Shown here: piece after piece, positions 43,546-50,604 of the stretch | How the letters are laid out: each line of letters starts with the position of its first letter | How positions within the stretch are numbered: position 1 is the stretch's first letter | Assembly (NCBI RefSeq): GCF_003253745.1 | Contig: NZ_MZXV01000051.1 | Span: 364,774 to 428,773 of the forward strand | Reading direction: 5' to 3' | DNA from: Mesorhizobium kowhaii | GTDB taxonomy: Bacteria; Pseudomonadota; Alphaproteobacteria; Rhizobiales; Rhizobiaceae | DNA length: 64,000 nucleotides | Notes under the pieces: generated by a model | Databases searched by the model: none | What the model saw: the letters and a program-made list of their open reading frames with translations, nothing else | What the model was told of the DNA's origin: nothing | Made by a program: the position numbers and the translations under genes

Positions 43546-43835
43546 GCCGGCAGCTTTTGTCGTTCTATCACGACAGGGACCGCGACAGTGCCGATGTCAA
43601 GGCGATCGCAGAAGCCAAGTTGGCGGAAATCGATAGGAAAATCGCCGAACTCGTCCTCAACCGAAAACCCCCGGCTTCGCGAGCGCTGTAGAAACCGCAG
43701 CCGATGGATGTCGGCGACCGAATAGTCGCGATAGCCATTGTCAGTGCGCGTCGGGCGCAGCAGGCCGATATCCTCGTAGTAGCGGATCATCTTCGACGGC
43801 AGGCCTGATCGCTCGGATGCGATGCCGATGTTCAA
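43546..43835 (-). pseudogene. CueR-like MerR gene with its 3' segment inverted in place
   Basis: From TTG 43835 (AAGGAGA site) the minus strand encodes a fine MerR head: NIGIASERSGLPSKMIRYYE, DIGLLRPTRTDNGYRDYSVA, HRLRFLQRSRSRGFSVED. There, at about 43655, sense stops. The expected continuation is found on the opposite strand between 43546 and 43654: QLLSFYHDRDRDSADVKAIA then EAKLAEIDRKIAEL, running towards the junction. So a segment of about 110 bases was inverted, and the metal-binding C-terminus beyond it was deleted. The gene cannot encode a working regulator. Confidence 0.85.
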
Positions 43836-43874
43836 AGCTGAAATCTCCTTCTGCCGTGAAGTTAATCCTTCCAT

Positions 43875-44249
43875 CTACTGGAAGGTCAAGCCGAGGCGAT
43901 AATCCGGCCACGGCCGTAATCGAGCAGACAAAACCAGCTTTCGGGGACGGGTGGCTAACGATCTGCTCGCCGATGGGCAAGCCCTGGCGGCAGCGCACAG
44001 CCACACCGGGCATAGCAATGAAAGCCGCGCCGTGGGACCGGGGTAGCTTGGTTCGGTCGGAAACTCAGGCGGCGCCTCCGGTGGAATCTCGGGAGGTGTC
44101 TTCCCAGGCTGCGGGATGGGATCAGGTGAAGGCGGAGGCACGCCGGGTGGCATATCCGGCGGCGTCTCTGGCGGAATCGGCGGCCGAGCCGGCTCTGGAT
44201 TGGGATTATCGGGCGTCGGCTCGGGGTTGTTTGGATCGGGATAGTCCAT
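43875..44249 (-). CDS. Proline-rich hypothetical protein
   Basis: 124 aa. The first 75 residues are Pro/Glu/Asp repeats (PDNPNPEPARPPIPPETPPD ...), probably an extended, disordered, perhaps surface or periplasmic stalk. The last 50 residues are Arg/Leu-rich and of different character, so a frameshift near 44040 may have replaced the true end. No ribosome site stands out. Short Pro-rich proteins like this are common in Mesorhizobium. Confidence 0.5.
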   Translation of the reverse strand: MDYPDPNNPEPTPDNPNPEPARPPIPPETPPDMPPGVPPPSPDPIPQPGKTPPEIPPEAPPEFPTEPSYPGPTARLSLLCPVWLCAAARACPSASRSLATRPRKLVLSARLRPWPDYRLGLTFQ

Positions 44250-44713
44250 GATAGCTCTGCCTCGGTGCTTTCAATCTCCTAAACGGTCACTGCGATGCAG
44301 TGTTCCAAAAACGCAAGGCGGGAAGGTTGCCATTCCTTAAGTCCGACCTTGACCTCGCTGAACTGGCAGACCTCGGCATGCGGCCGCGTCAGTGTCGGCA
44401 GATCGCTGGCAGCGGTCGGATGGGGTTCGGTGGTGGCGATGCTCCTCCTTCGTCAGCGCCGTGATGCTTGCTGGGGTCGGAAAGGCATGGAAGGAACTGG
44501 TGCGCGATCTGGCCGAACTGCTCGATAAAGCGGAAGACAAGTAGAATTTCTTCCGGGTCGGCGCGGGGTGCAACTTACCCTTTATGCGGGGGTGGCGAGG
44601 GATGCTACTTGCCCGGCATCGGGCCTCCCTTGCGGTCTGCGCATGCAGGTCGGCTACTTTTGGTGAGGAACAAAGTCCGCTCTTGCGAGGTTAATATATT
44701 AGCGGAGGCTGAT

Positions 44714-44980
44714 ATGCTTGCGACTGTAGGCGCGGTGTTGGCTGCCAGGAATAGCGACGCGGTAATTCTTGGGGTGCTTGATCTCACCAACAAGACGGAA
44801 GCCAAGCTCGGCGCCACTCGCCTCGGGAACGCCATTCAGTTCGTCGCCAATGCGTCGGTGCTTGGATATGACGTCCACGCTGCGATGGTCTTCTATGGCG
44901 AATGGGGCACGCCAAGCCTGAGAGCAAAAGACTGCGAGCAGTTGTGGGCGCAATATGGTGCTGCCCTGCTTCAGCCATAG
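44714..44980 (+). CDS. Small hypothetical protein (88 aa), full-length copy
   Basis: MLATVGAVLAARNSDAVILG, then TRLGNAIQFVANASVLGYDV and a final EQLWAQYGAALLQP. The ribosome site GCGGAGG precedes ATG 44714. Alternating strands and helices suggest a compact fold. A second copy starts at the window's left edge (1-58) with a nearly identical leader. Function unknown. Confidence 0.7.
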   Translation: MLATVGAVLAARNSDAVILGVLDLTNKTEAKLGATRLGNAIQFVANASVLGYDVHAAMVFYGEWGTPSLRAKDCEQLWAQYGAALLQP

Positions 44981-45064
44981 GGGCGCCCGTCAGGCTGGCT
45001 CTTCGGACAGAAGGAACTGGTCGCCAATCGCAGCGTTAGGCCTCCAGCCAACCGGAGGAATGTC

Positions 45065-45276
45065 ATGGACGACGATCTGCGCATAAAATTGAAGGAACTC
45101 AGCGACAGCATGCAACCACGGCGGCAGAACTCGCATTGCCCGGCGGCAACACCGATATTTCCGCGCTGATGTCGGGCATTGCGGTGACCCTCGAGGCGCT
45201 GCTGGTGATAGCCGAAGAGAGCAAGACTCCGCGATCCGGACCGTCAGTCGAGACTGTGACTTCGCTAACTGATTGA
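45065..45276 (+). pseudogene. Small hypothetical gene with one frameshift
   Basis: ATG 45065 opens MDDDLRIKLKELSDSMQP; near 45118 the frame changes to AAELALPGGNTDISALMSGI then AVTLEALLVIAEESKTP up to TGA 45274-45276. The two parts read as one helical protein of about 69 residues. One deleted base, or a read error. Function unknown. Confidence 0.55.
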
Positions 45277-45293
45277 AGCCTAATGGGTGGTGT

Positions 45294-45539
45294 GTGACTG
45301 GATTTATTGTGACCACGATTGACGGAAAACAGCATCGCGGCCAGAGCGAAAACGTTCGGTTGGCAGGCCTTGTGGATCAGCTCGGTTCCAAAGGTCACTT
45401 CGAGCTCTTGGTCGTTTCGGCAGAGGCGGGCGCTCCCGGCCGCGAGACCAACACGGTCTTCTTCAAGCACGGGATCATATCTATCAGCGAAAGAACCCAG
45501 GAGACGACGATCACACCAGGTCCGCCGCTTGCTGGATAG
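45294..45539 (+). CDS. Small hypothetical protein (81 aa)
   Basis: A GTG at 45294 starts TGFIVTTIDGKQHRGQSENV, LVDQLGSKGHFELLVVSAEA, TVFFKHGIISISERTQET. The beta-rich pattern with a final strand and PGPPLAG tail looks like an Sm-like or small barrel fold; family unnamed. It follows the frameshifted gene at 45065 by 17 bases and could be in one operon with it. Confidence 0.55.
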   Translation: MTGFIVTTIDGKQHRGQSENVRLAGLVDQLGSKGHFELLVVSAEAGAPGRETNTVFFKHGIISISERTQETTITPGPPLAG

Positions 45540-46087
45540 GTACAACTTCCCCTTCATGCGGGTGGCGATCCCCGCGTCGCTCCGGCTGGTGGCTCTCGGG
45601 CCAGAATGGCGGAACATTGAAGCGGTGGCAGAGTTCTGGGGAAGCCTGGTCCCTCCAGGCACCTGCTGGTGCGTTTCAGGCGTCCAGTTCCAGCGGCTCG
45701 TGAACAGGATCGTCACGGGCGTGAAGGCGGTCACCGCCGAGGTTACCAGGTGGAAGCTCATGGGGCTCGGCGACCTTGGGCGTCACCGGCATGGCAGGCG
45801 GCTGCGTTGGCATCGCTCATCACGGCATACTGGTCGGACATCTGGCGCGTGCTGCGAGGCGGGTGATCAAGTCGAGTGGCCCGGCCGTGGCGCAGGCGCA
45901 GGCACGGCCGGCCGAAACGCGCGCTGGCGAGGCTACTAGCGGCCCAGCGGCCAAGGGCGGGGGGCTTGGGTTTTTGACCACCGGGCCTAACCGGCAAACG
46001 GGTGCCGGCTGGCAAGATTATAGGCCGTTCTCGCCTCATTGGTAATTTGGCTAAAAAGGCACGTCCCTCAATTCGGATGAGCCGGAG
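45540..46087. other. No recognisable gene
   Basis: 550 bases open in several frames on both strands, as often in GC-rich DNA. One + frame contains VAEFWGSLVPPGTCWCVSGV and another IAHHGILVGHLARAARRV; neither has a ribosome site or a known relative. Perhaps decayed genes. Confidence 0.4.
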
Positions 46088-46327
46088 TCATGGCTTGCCG
46101 ACAACGTGCCCACGCTGGGCCCTGCGGCGCTTAGAAAGCGCATGCAGTAGGTCCGCTTCGTCGGTGATCCCATTCCGGAAAACGCCGACGATTTCCTCTG
46201 CGAGTTCTTCCCTCTGTTCCTTGTCTTTTGGGGCTAGACGGCGCTCGTTACATAGTTGGTCGAACACCCGCTGGAGCAAGTCCAGATCAGCGGGCTCGAA
46301 CACTCCGCTATAACGCTGCAGTGGCAT
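46088..46327 (-). CDS. Small hypothetical protein (79 aa)
   Basis: MPLQRYSGVFEPADLDLLQR, then FDQLCNERRLAPKDKEQREE and LAEEIVGVFRNGITDEADLL: an all-helical protein with normal codon use. Resembles widely distributed rhizobial ORFs of unknown function. ATG 46327 follows GGACGGCA, a weak site. Confidence 0.65.
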   Translation of the reverse strand: MPLQRYSGVFEPADLDLLQRVFDQLCNERRLAPKDKEQREELAEEIVGVFRNGITDEADLLHALSKRRRAQRGHVVGKP

Positions 46328-46496
46328 TTTTGCCGTCCCTCAAACACGGCTGATGCGGGATCATCTCACATGATGGTTTTGACGCGAAGGACTTTCCATG
46401 GGGAGACCTGACACGATTTCGGCATTGCTAGTGGCAACCAAGCCCTCCGCCGCTCGTTGACTATGCTGGTTGATCCCAGCGCACTCCATGACCCTG

Positions 46497-46526
46497 GCCC
46501 GCTGCCTCACGGTGGCGGGCTTTTTT
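46497..46526 (+). terminator. Rho-independent terminator, repeat family member 1
   Basis: GCCCGC (46497-46502) pairs with GCGGGC (46515-46520), partly extended inside, then six T. The GTGGCGGGCTT core recurs at 46618 and 47037. Confidence 0.7.
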
Positions 46527-46617
46527 GTGCCAGTTGGAACGGTTTGTTATTCGGCCCGTTTTGGCTACGCATCTGTGTGACGCGGGTGCACGAAAGTTGT
46601 TTCGACATCTTTCGGGG

Positions 46618-46655
46618 GCCCGTCACTGCTTCCTCAGTGGCGGGCTTCTGTTTTT
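46618..46655 (+). terminator. Rho-independent terminator, repeat family member 2
   Basis: 11-bp stem GCCCGTCACTG (46618-46628) with CAGTGGCGGGC (46635-46645), 6-base loop, then TTCTGTTTTT. On the + strand; it overlaps the 3' end of the convergent minus gene at 46634. Confidence 0.75.
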
Positions 46656-46855
46656 GCCGCATCCAGTTTCTTGAAGACGCCACACCAGAACCGGTAATCG
46701 GCCTTCCGTCCAGCAAAGTGCGCCTCCAACGCGAAGCAAGCCAAAGCCGTCTTCGCTTGGTCCCCGTAAAGTTCGATCGCGGCGGAAATGGCTCGTTCCG
46801 GATCAGCGAGTTCTGCCACGGTCAACGCCGGAAAGGCTCCGCTATCGGTCGGCAT
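46634..46855 (-). CDS. Small hypothetical protein (73 aa)
   Basis: MPTDSGAFPALTVAELADPE, AISAAIELYGDQAKTALACF, then ALEAHFAGRKADYRFWCGVF. Helical, with an aromatic RFW motif that recurs in a broken copy at 57538-57620 (ADFRFWRRVF). Its upstream neighbour on the same strand (47085-47252) also has a copy next to that relic, so the pair was duplicated together. Function unknown. Confidence 0.65.
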   Translation of the reverse strand: MPTDSGAFPALTVAELADPERAISAAIELYGDQAKTALACFALEAHFAGRKADYRFWCGVFKKLDAAKTEARH

Positions 46856-47036
46856 TCGAAGGCCTCCTGTATCGTGCCATCGGAGCTTAACACGACGGCT
46901 TCACGCGTCCAGTTCAAGCGTTCGTGCCCTGGCTGATCGTGCCATATGACTTGCGGTAGCCGTCACTTGACCTCATGCAACCAACCCTGAGCCAAGCGCT
47001 CCCTCGCAGGCTCGAAGATCGATCAGCTTTCAGAAG

Positions 47037-47067
47037 GCGCGTCACGGCTCCTCCGTGGCGGGCTTTT
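47037..47067 (+). terminator. Terminator-like hairpin, repeat family member 3
   Basis: GCGCGTCACGG (47037-47047) pairs with CCGTGGCGGGC (47053-47063) with one mismatch, loop CTCCT, followed by TTTT. Same core as at 46497 and 46618. Confidence 0.6.
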
Positions 47068-47084
47068 GCGTTCACGGCCCGAGA

Positions 47085-47252
47085 TCGAGCGGTTTGTGCC
47101 GGGGATTTCATGCTAAATGATTTGCCGAAGGTCCCGCATATCAACCAACTGGCCGCAGGTTGGGCAGGATAGAAATTCTCCCGCGCATCATCCGGTTCGC
47201 CACTATGGCGCTGGCCGGGAATGGGCGGGCCGAGTTCGCTCAGCTTTGTCAT
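47085..47252 (-). pseudogene. Broken copy of the zinc-ribbon gene at 57346-57522
   Basis: MTKLSELGPPIPGQRHSGEP and DDARENFY align with MTKLSQLGPPIVGRRHGDRP plus KDAGDHIY. Then the frame shifts to CPTCGQLVDMRDLRQII, with a TAG where Trp is expected, before HEIPGTNR. One shift and one nonsense codon inactivate it. Confidence 0.75.
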
Positions 47253-47289
47253 CACCATCAAACATTCAATTTGCCTAAGAGTTTATCCC

Positions 47290-47402
47290 GCCTTTGATGC
47301 CGACCTTGGTGGAGAAGCCTCCCGAAGGCGACAGAACCGCTCACAGCTCATCATCGACGAGGACGGCGCCAGGATCTATACGCGTATCGGCCACGACTCA
47401 GG
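47290..47402 (+). pseudogene. Fragment of an ATP-dependent DNA ligase gene
   Basis: The DNA CTTGGTGGAGAAGCCTCCCG and the following GCTCATCATCGACGA... match the start of the ligase gene at 50605 (PTLVEKPPEGG and SQLIIDEAGTRIYTRNGHD), with the stretch holding the catalytic Lys (EVKFDGYR) deleted between them. Only about 110 bases remain. Confidence 0.75.
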
Positions 47403-47406
47403 CTTG

Positions 47407-47640
47407 CTAGTCGAGCGGCGGGTCGGCGAGGAACGATGCTGCAATCAGGTCGTCCCCATCGATGCGGCCCTGGCTGTCCTCCATGACGGCAGCGACCTTC
47501 TGGAACGTCTTGATTTCGCCATCGGTTATATGGGCTTCCTGCAGTTTGATCTTCAGGTCAGCAAGGCGCGCTACCAAGGCATGGGAGGCATGGGATTTTT
47601 GAGGTTCAGGCCTAAACATCGGGATGGTCATCCGTTTCAT
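47407..47640 (-). CDS. Small hypothetical protein (77 aa)
   Basis: From ATG 47640 (MKRMTIPMFRPEPQKSHASH): a basic N-terminus, a helix ALVARLADLKIKLQEAHITD and DGEIKTFQKVAAVMEDSQGR. Normal coding character, no domain recognised. Its stop lies five bases from the end of the ligase fragment. Confidence 0.5.
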   Translation of the reverse strand: MKRMTIPMFRPEPQKSHASHALVARLADLKIKLQEAHITDGEIKTFQKVAAVMEDSQGRIDGDDLIAASFLADPPLD

Positions 47641-47715
47641 TTGAGATGGTCGCCACAAGGGGTGACGGGTTTCAGCCGCAGGACTGGTCGAGCCGATAGC
47701 GTGAACTAGAACGCC

Positions 47716-47964
47716 CTATATCCCATAGGTCAGGGCAACACAGATCGCCGGGACAAAGATCAGGCAGATCGCCATTCCTACAACAACCGCAATGGCGAGG
47801 CGCTCGGTCCGCCTGACAAGGTCAGCGATTTTGTCGTCGTCGGTCAAATAGACGAGGTCCAGGACCGAAAGGGCTCCCGGGGTACGAGCATCGTTGTCAT
47901 TTGCGGCATTTTCCGGGGCATGGCCCGGGTCGTCATGTGTACTGGGGCTCTGGACAAAGGTCAC
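47716..47964 (-). CDS. Small membrane protein (82 aa)
   Basis: Polar N-terminus (MTFVQSPSTHDDPGHAPENA), a helix LSVLDLVYLTDDDKIADLVR and one C-terminal transmembrane segment (AIAVVVGMAICLIFVPAICV). A tail-anchored topology is likely. No family recognised. Confidence 0.6.
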   Translation of the reverse strand: MTFVQSPSTHDDPGHAPENAANDNDARTPGALSVLDLVYLTDDDKIADLVRRTERLAIAVVVGMAICLIFVPAICVALTYGI

Positions 47965-48183
47965 TGCATGCCTCGCTTCTCACTATCTCACGCCGTCAAA
48001 GAATGGCGTGGCCGCTGACGAAAGGGCTCGTGCTCGGCGGCTCGGTCCTAACGTGCCGGCCAGGCATCGGTTGCTCCATAGGACTTCAGTCGGACCACGG
48101 CCCAGACCTTAGCCTCGCGGCGGAACGCAATGCAGCGGGGCTCGTTGGTGACCCGTGATTATTCGAAAAAGGAGAGGAAAATC

Positions 48184-48438
48184 ATGGCTGACGGCCCAAC
48201 TGTTGTTAACTCGGGAGGTGGCGGCGGCACTGCGGTCGCCATTGTTCTCGGTATCATCGCAATCGTGGTTTTGCTGATATTCACCGGCGTCATCAACATC
48301 CATGGCGGCGGCGGACAGGACATCAACGTAAAGGTTGAAGCACCCAAGGTTGAAGCACCCAAGGGTGAAGCTCCGGCCGCGCCTGCCCCGGCGAAGCCGG
48401 CCGCACCTGCTCCAGCAGCACCTGCTAACGGTGGCTGA
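48184..48438 (+). CDS. Membrane-anchored Ala/Pro-tail protein (84 aa)
   Basis: ATG 48184 has a very good AAGGAGAGG site. One N-terminal transmembrane helix (TAVAIVLGIIAIVVLLIFTG) follows a Gly-rich turn; the rest is a repeated VEAPKVEAPKGEAP and Ala/Pro tail that would extend into the periplasm. Resembles other short anchor-plus-stalk proteins of rhizobia; function unknown. Confidence 0.75.
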   Translation: MADGPTVVNSGGGGGTAVAIVLGIIAIVVLLIFTGVINIHGGGGQDINVKVEAPKVEAPKGEAPAAPAPAKPAAPAPAAPANGG

Positions 48439-48517
48439 TGAATGTAATAATGCAGGGCTATGGAACAATATATGAGAGATAGAGTTAGTTCACGTCAGTA
48501 ACCTAACTGCCAATTTG

Positions 48518-48569
48518 ACACAACAAAGAAAGATTTGTCGTGAACACAACAAAGAAAGATTTGTCATGA
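48518..48569 (+). repeat. 26-bp tandem duplication over the start of the DUF1236 gene
   Basis: Units 48518-48543 and 48544-48569 differ only in one base: the first carries GTGA where the second carries the gene's ATGA. Each unit contains AAAGAAAGATTTGTC, the ribosome site region. As a result a 9-codon GTG frame (48540-48569) ends in a TGA that overlaps the ATG at 48566. Confidence 0.9.
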
Positions 48570-48874
48570 AAAAGTATCTTGTCAGTGCAGCCGCAGGCCT
48601 CGTGCTTGTCGCTGGAATCGGCGCTTCCCTCGCGGAAAACGTCGTGATCCTCAAGCCGGAACAGCAGACCGTAGTTCGCGAATACATCCACAAGCAGAAG
48701 CTCGCATCCGTCAGCCTGCTTGGGGTCGAACTCAACGTCGGCACCGCGCTTCCGGACACGGTCGAGCTTCACGCAATCGACGTGCCCGACGTCAAATACA
48801 AGTATACCGTTGTCGGAGATCATGCAGTTCTCGTGGATCCGGATACACGCAAGGTCGTGCAGATCATCGAGTGA
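48566..48874 (+). CDS. DUF1236-type exported protein
   Basis: 102 aa. Signal peptide MKKYLVSAAAGLVLVAGIGA (cleaved after SLA), then the compact DUF1236 domain: VVREYIHKQKLASVSLLGVE, LNVGTALPDTVELHAIDV and the closing YKYTVVGDHAVLVDPDTRKV. Periplasmic, multicopy in Rhizobiales, function unknown. Translation may be coupled to the 9-codon frame made by the tandem duplication just upstream. Confidence 0.85.
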   Translation: MKKYLVSAAAGLVLVAGIGASLAENVVILKPEQQTVVREYIHKQKLASVSLLGVELNVGTALPDTVELHAIDVPDVKYKYTVVGDHAVLVDPDTRKVVQIIE

Positions 48875-49094
48875 CGCCGGCACCGCCATTTCATCCCTAT
48901 GGCTGGGTTGGGACTTCAGTCTTGGTCCAGCCAATAGGCTTAGTTGCGCAGTTGCTAATATGCCCATAGTTTTGGCAGCGCGGGGAACACAACCCCTTCC
49001 CGCAGTGTGACCGGTGCGGCTTTCGCATCCCCAAGATAGCCCCAAGGCCGCACCGGCCATCGTATCAGTCGCGCGCAAAGGCTATACTTTAGCG

Positions 49095-49253
49095 ATGTCT
49101 GAAAAGCCCGTCACAACCTACGTGGTGAGCGTGTTCGTGAAGCCGCACTGGCGCACCGTCATCACCACCAAGGACAAGCAGGCGGCTTTCGATATGGCAA
49201 AAGAGATCGGGGACAAGGTGCGGGTGGAGACAATCACGCCGAAGCCGAAATAA
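49095..49253 (+). CDS. Small hypothetical protein (52 aa), intact member of a four-copy family
   Basis: MSEKPVTTYVVSVFVKPHWR, TVITTKDKQAAFDMAKEIGD, then KVRVETITPKPK: strand-helix-strand. Related, damaged copies occur at 53703-53871, 53940-54020 and 57734-57806. Protein-level conservation of AKEIGDKVRVE across copies supports a real gene. Function unknown. Confidence 0.7.
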   Translation: MSEKPVTTYVVSVFVKPHWRTVITTKDKQAAFDMAKEIGDKVRVETITPKPK

Positions 49254-49748
49254 GCGGAGGCGGGCCCGACACCTTTGGGTTTGGGAACTCCGAGACGCCG
49301 GGCCCTTGGACCGGAGAGACGGGTGAATCCCCCAGGCCCCGTCTATAATGTGCTCCTAATATAAGCCGGTGGCAAACGCCCGCTTTGCGTCTATTTCTTC
49401 CCCAGCCTTACCCCAGCGCCGCCATTCTCGGCGATGCCTTCGGCGGTGATTGGACCATGACCATCACCCTGCATCAACCTTCGCTGGCGGGCGGCGCTCG
49501 GCGCCTGGTCAGGCGATAGTCGACGTCAAGGCCGGCGCGCGTTGGGCGGGGGGCCTGTTGGGGTAAGGCGCCGGGTAGGCGGTTGGGCTTCCTACAAACC
49601 GAACTTGGGGCAACCGGGGTTGAGGCTTCGGCCGGGCGGCGGGCAAGACTTAAGTCTGATCGAAAAACGCAATGGTCTTACTGATGACGTTGCATGGAAC
49701 AGCCTACGTTCACAGATGTTGTTTCTCGGAAAAGTTCGGAGAAATCAG
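49254..49748. other. Intergenic; right part repeated at 57000-57103
   Basis: No gene recognised in 49254-49640. From about 49645 the DNA aligns with the region upstream of the second 30-aa micro-ORF (57000-57103), including GATCGAAAAACGCAATGGTC and ATGTTGTTTCTC, probably a shared promoter/leader. Confidence 0.5.
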
Positions 49749-49841
49749 ATGGATAGAAGTGTTAGTCAAGCGCGCTGGTTGCTCGCACCGCTGTTCGCCA
49801 CGGCCGTAACCTTTCTCGTGATCGGAATCGTTCTTGGCTGA
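49749..49841 (+). CDS. 30-aa single-helix membrane microprotein, copy 1
   Basis: ATG 49749 after CGGAGAAATC encodes MDRSVSQARWLLAPLFATAV and TFLVIGIVLG: a short charged start and one transmembrane helix. The copy at 57104-57196 has the same length and 24 of 30 residues identical, with leader and trailer conserved too. Too short for normal gene callers; function unknown. Confidence 0.65.
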   Translation: MDRSVSQARWLLAPLFATAVTFLVIGIVLG

Positions 49842-49945
49842 CACTTTTGCAGATCGGCGCAGCTACGTCCCTTCCTGCGCTGATAGGGTTCGCGAGCCGC
49901 CGGCGAGCGGACCCTAGTTCTTCAACTTAGAGAATAGGTGAACTG

Positions 49946-50056
49946 ATGTTTCGTGACAAAGAGAGCCGGTTCCTAGAGGCAGGCTTACTTGCAGCAGTGC
50001 CTATATGCGTAGCCATCACGGCACTGATCGCCTTGTTGACTTTGGCCAGGATATGA
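49946..50056 (+). CDS. 36-aa single-helix membrane microprotein
   Basis: ATG 49946 (AATAGGTGAACTG upstream) encodes MFRDKESRFLEAGLLAAVPI then CVAITALIALLTLARI. Its TGA overlaps the ATG of the Fet4-like gene (ATGA), so the two are translationally coupled. No homologue known to me. Confidence 0.6.
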   Translation: MFRDKESRFLEAGLLAAVPICVAITALIALLTLARI

Positions 50057-50427
50057 ATCGGTTCCTTTTCATGGCGGCCGACTTTCTATCTCGGCCACCG
50101 GGTTTCTACGTGATGCTCATAGCCATGGTATTGTGCACCGCCCTGGTGCCCTTTGGTCTGACAAATGCGGTCACCTATGCCCTGTCGGTTGCCGCCATCG
50201 TGATCACTGGTGTTGTCCTTATACAAGGCTATCGCGACACCGCCGCCATCCACGCCAAACTCGATGAGATCATCGTTTCACTAGACGAAACCAGAGACGT
50301 TGTCGGATTGGAGCATGCCGAGCCGGAGGAGATCAGGGAAAAGCTTATGAAACTCGAAGAAGAAGCGGCCCGAACAGTTGGATCTGCCAGGCGCGAGCTT
50401 TCGGAAGCAACAGGAGAGAGATTATGA
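50053..50427 (+). CDS. Low-affinity iron permease (Fet4)-like small membrane protein
   Basis: 124 aa. Two or three transmembrane helices (PPGFYVMLIAMVLCTALVPF, LTNAVTYALSVAAIVITG) followed by the family hallmark RDTAAIHAKLDEIIVSLDE and an acidic coiled tail. Bacterial members of the low-affinity iron permease family share the QNxxxRDTxAIxxKLDE motif; transport has been shown only for the yeast relative, so function is inferred. Middle gene of an overlapping three-gene unit: both junctions are ATGA. Confidence 0.75.
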   Translation: MNRFLFMAADFLSRPPGFYVMLIAMVLCTALVPFGLTNAVTYALSVAAIVITGVVLIQGYRDTAAIHAKLDEIIVSLDETRDVVGLEHAEPEEIREKLMKLEEEAARTVGSARRELSEATGERL

Positions 50428-50498
50428 ACAATATCATTTGGCTCGTTGGAGCGGTGGTCGTCGTATCGGTGGTATTGAGCTTTTTTGGCCTCCGGTAG
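50424..50498 (+). CDS. 24-aa single-helix membrane microprotein (MNxIIW type)
   Basis: ATG 50424 overlaps the TGA of the Fet4-like gene, preceded by AGGAGAGAG. Product MNNIIWLVGAVVVVSVVLSF plus FGLR, one membrane helix. Homologue of 23544-23618, identical in length and in MN-IIW-VGA and F-GLR ends. Coupling suggests it may be a subunit or regulator of the Fet4-like protein. Confidence 0.75.
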   Translation: MNNIIWLVGAVVVVSVVLSFFGLR

Positions 50499-50604
50499 GC
50501 CGATATGAGCATGTCCGTCGACCCAATACCGGCATCTGGCTGGCCAAGGCGTACACTGCGGAAGATGGCTTCGTCATCGGGATGGAACTTTCAATTCGTC
50601 TAAA

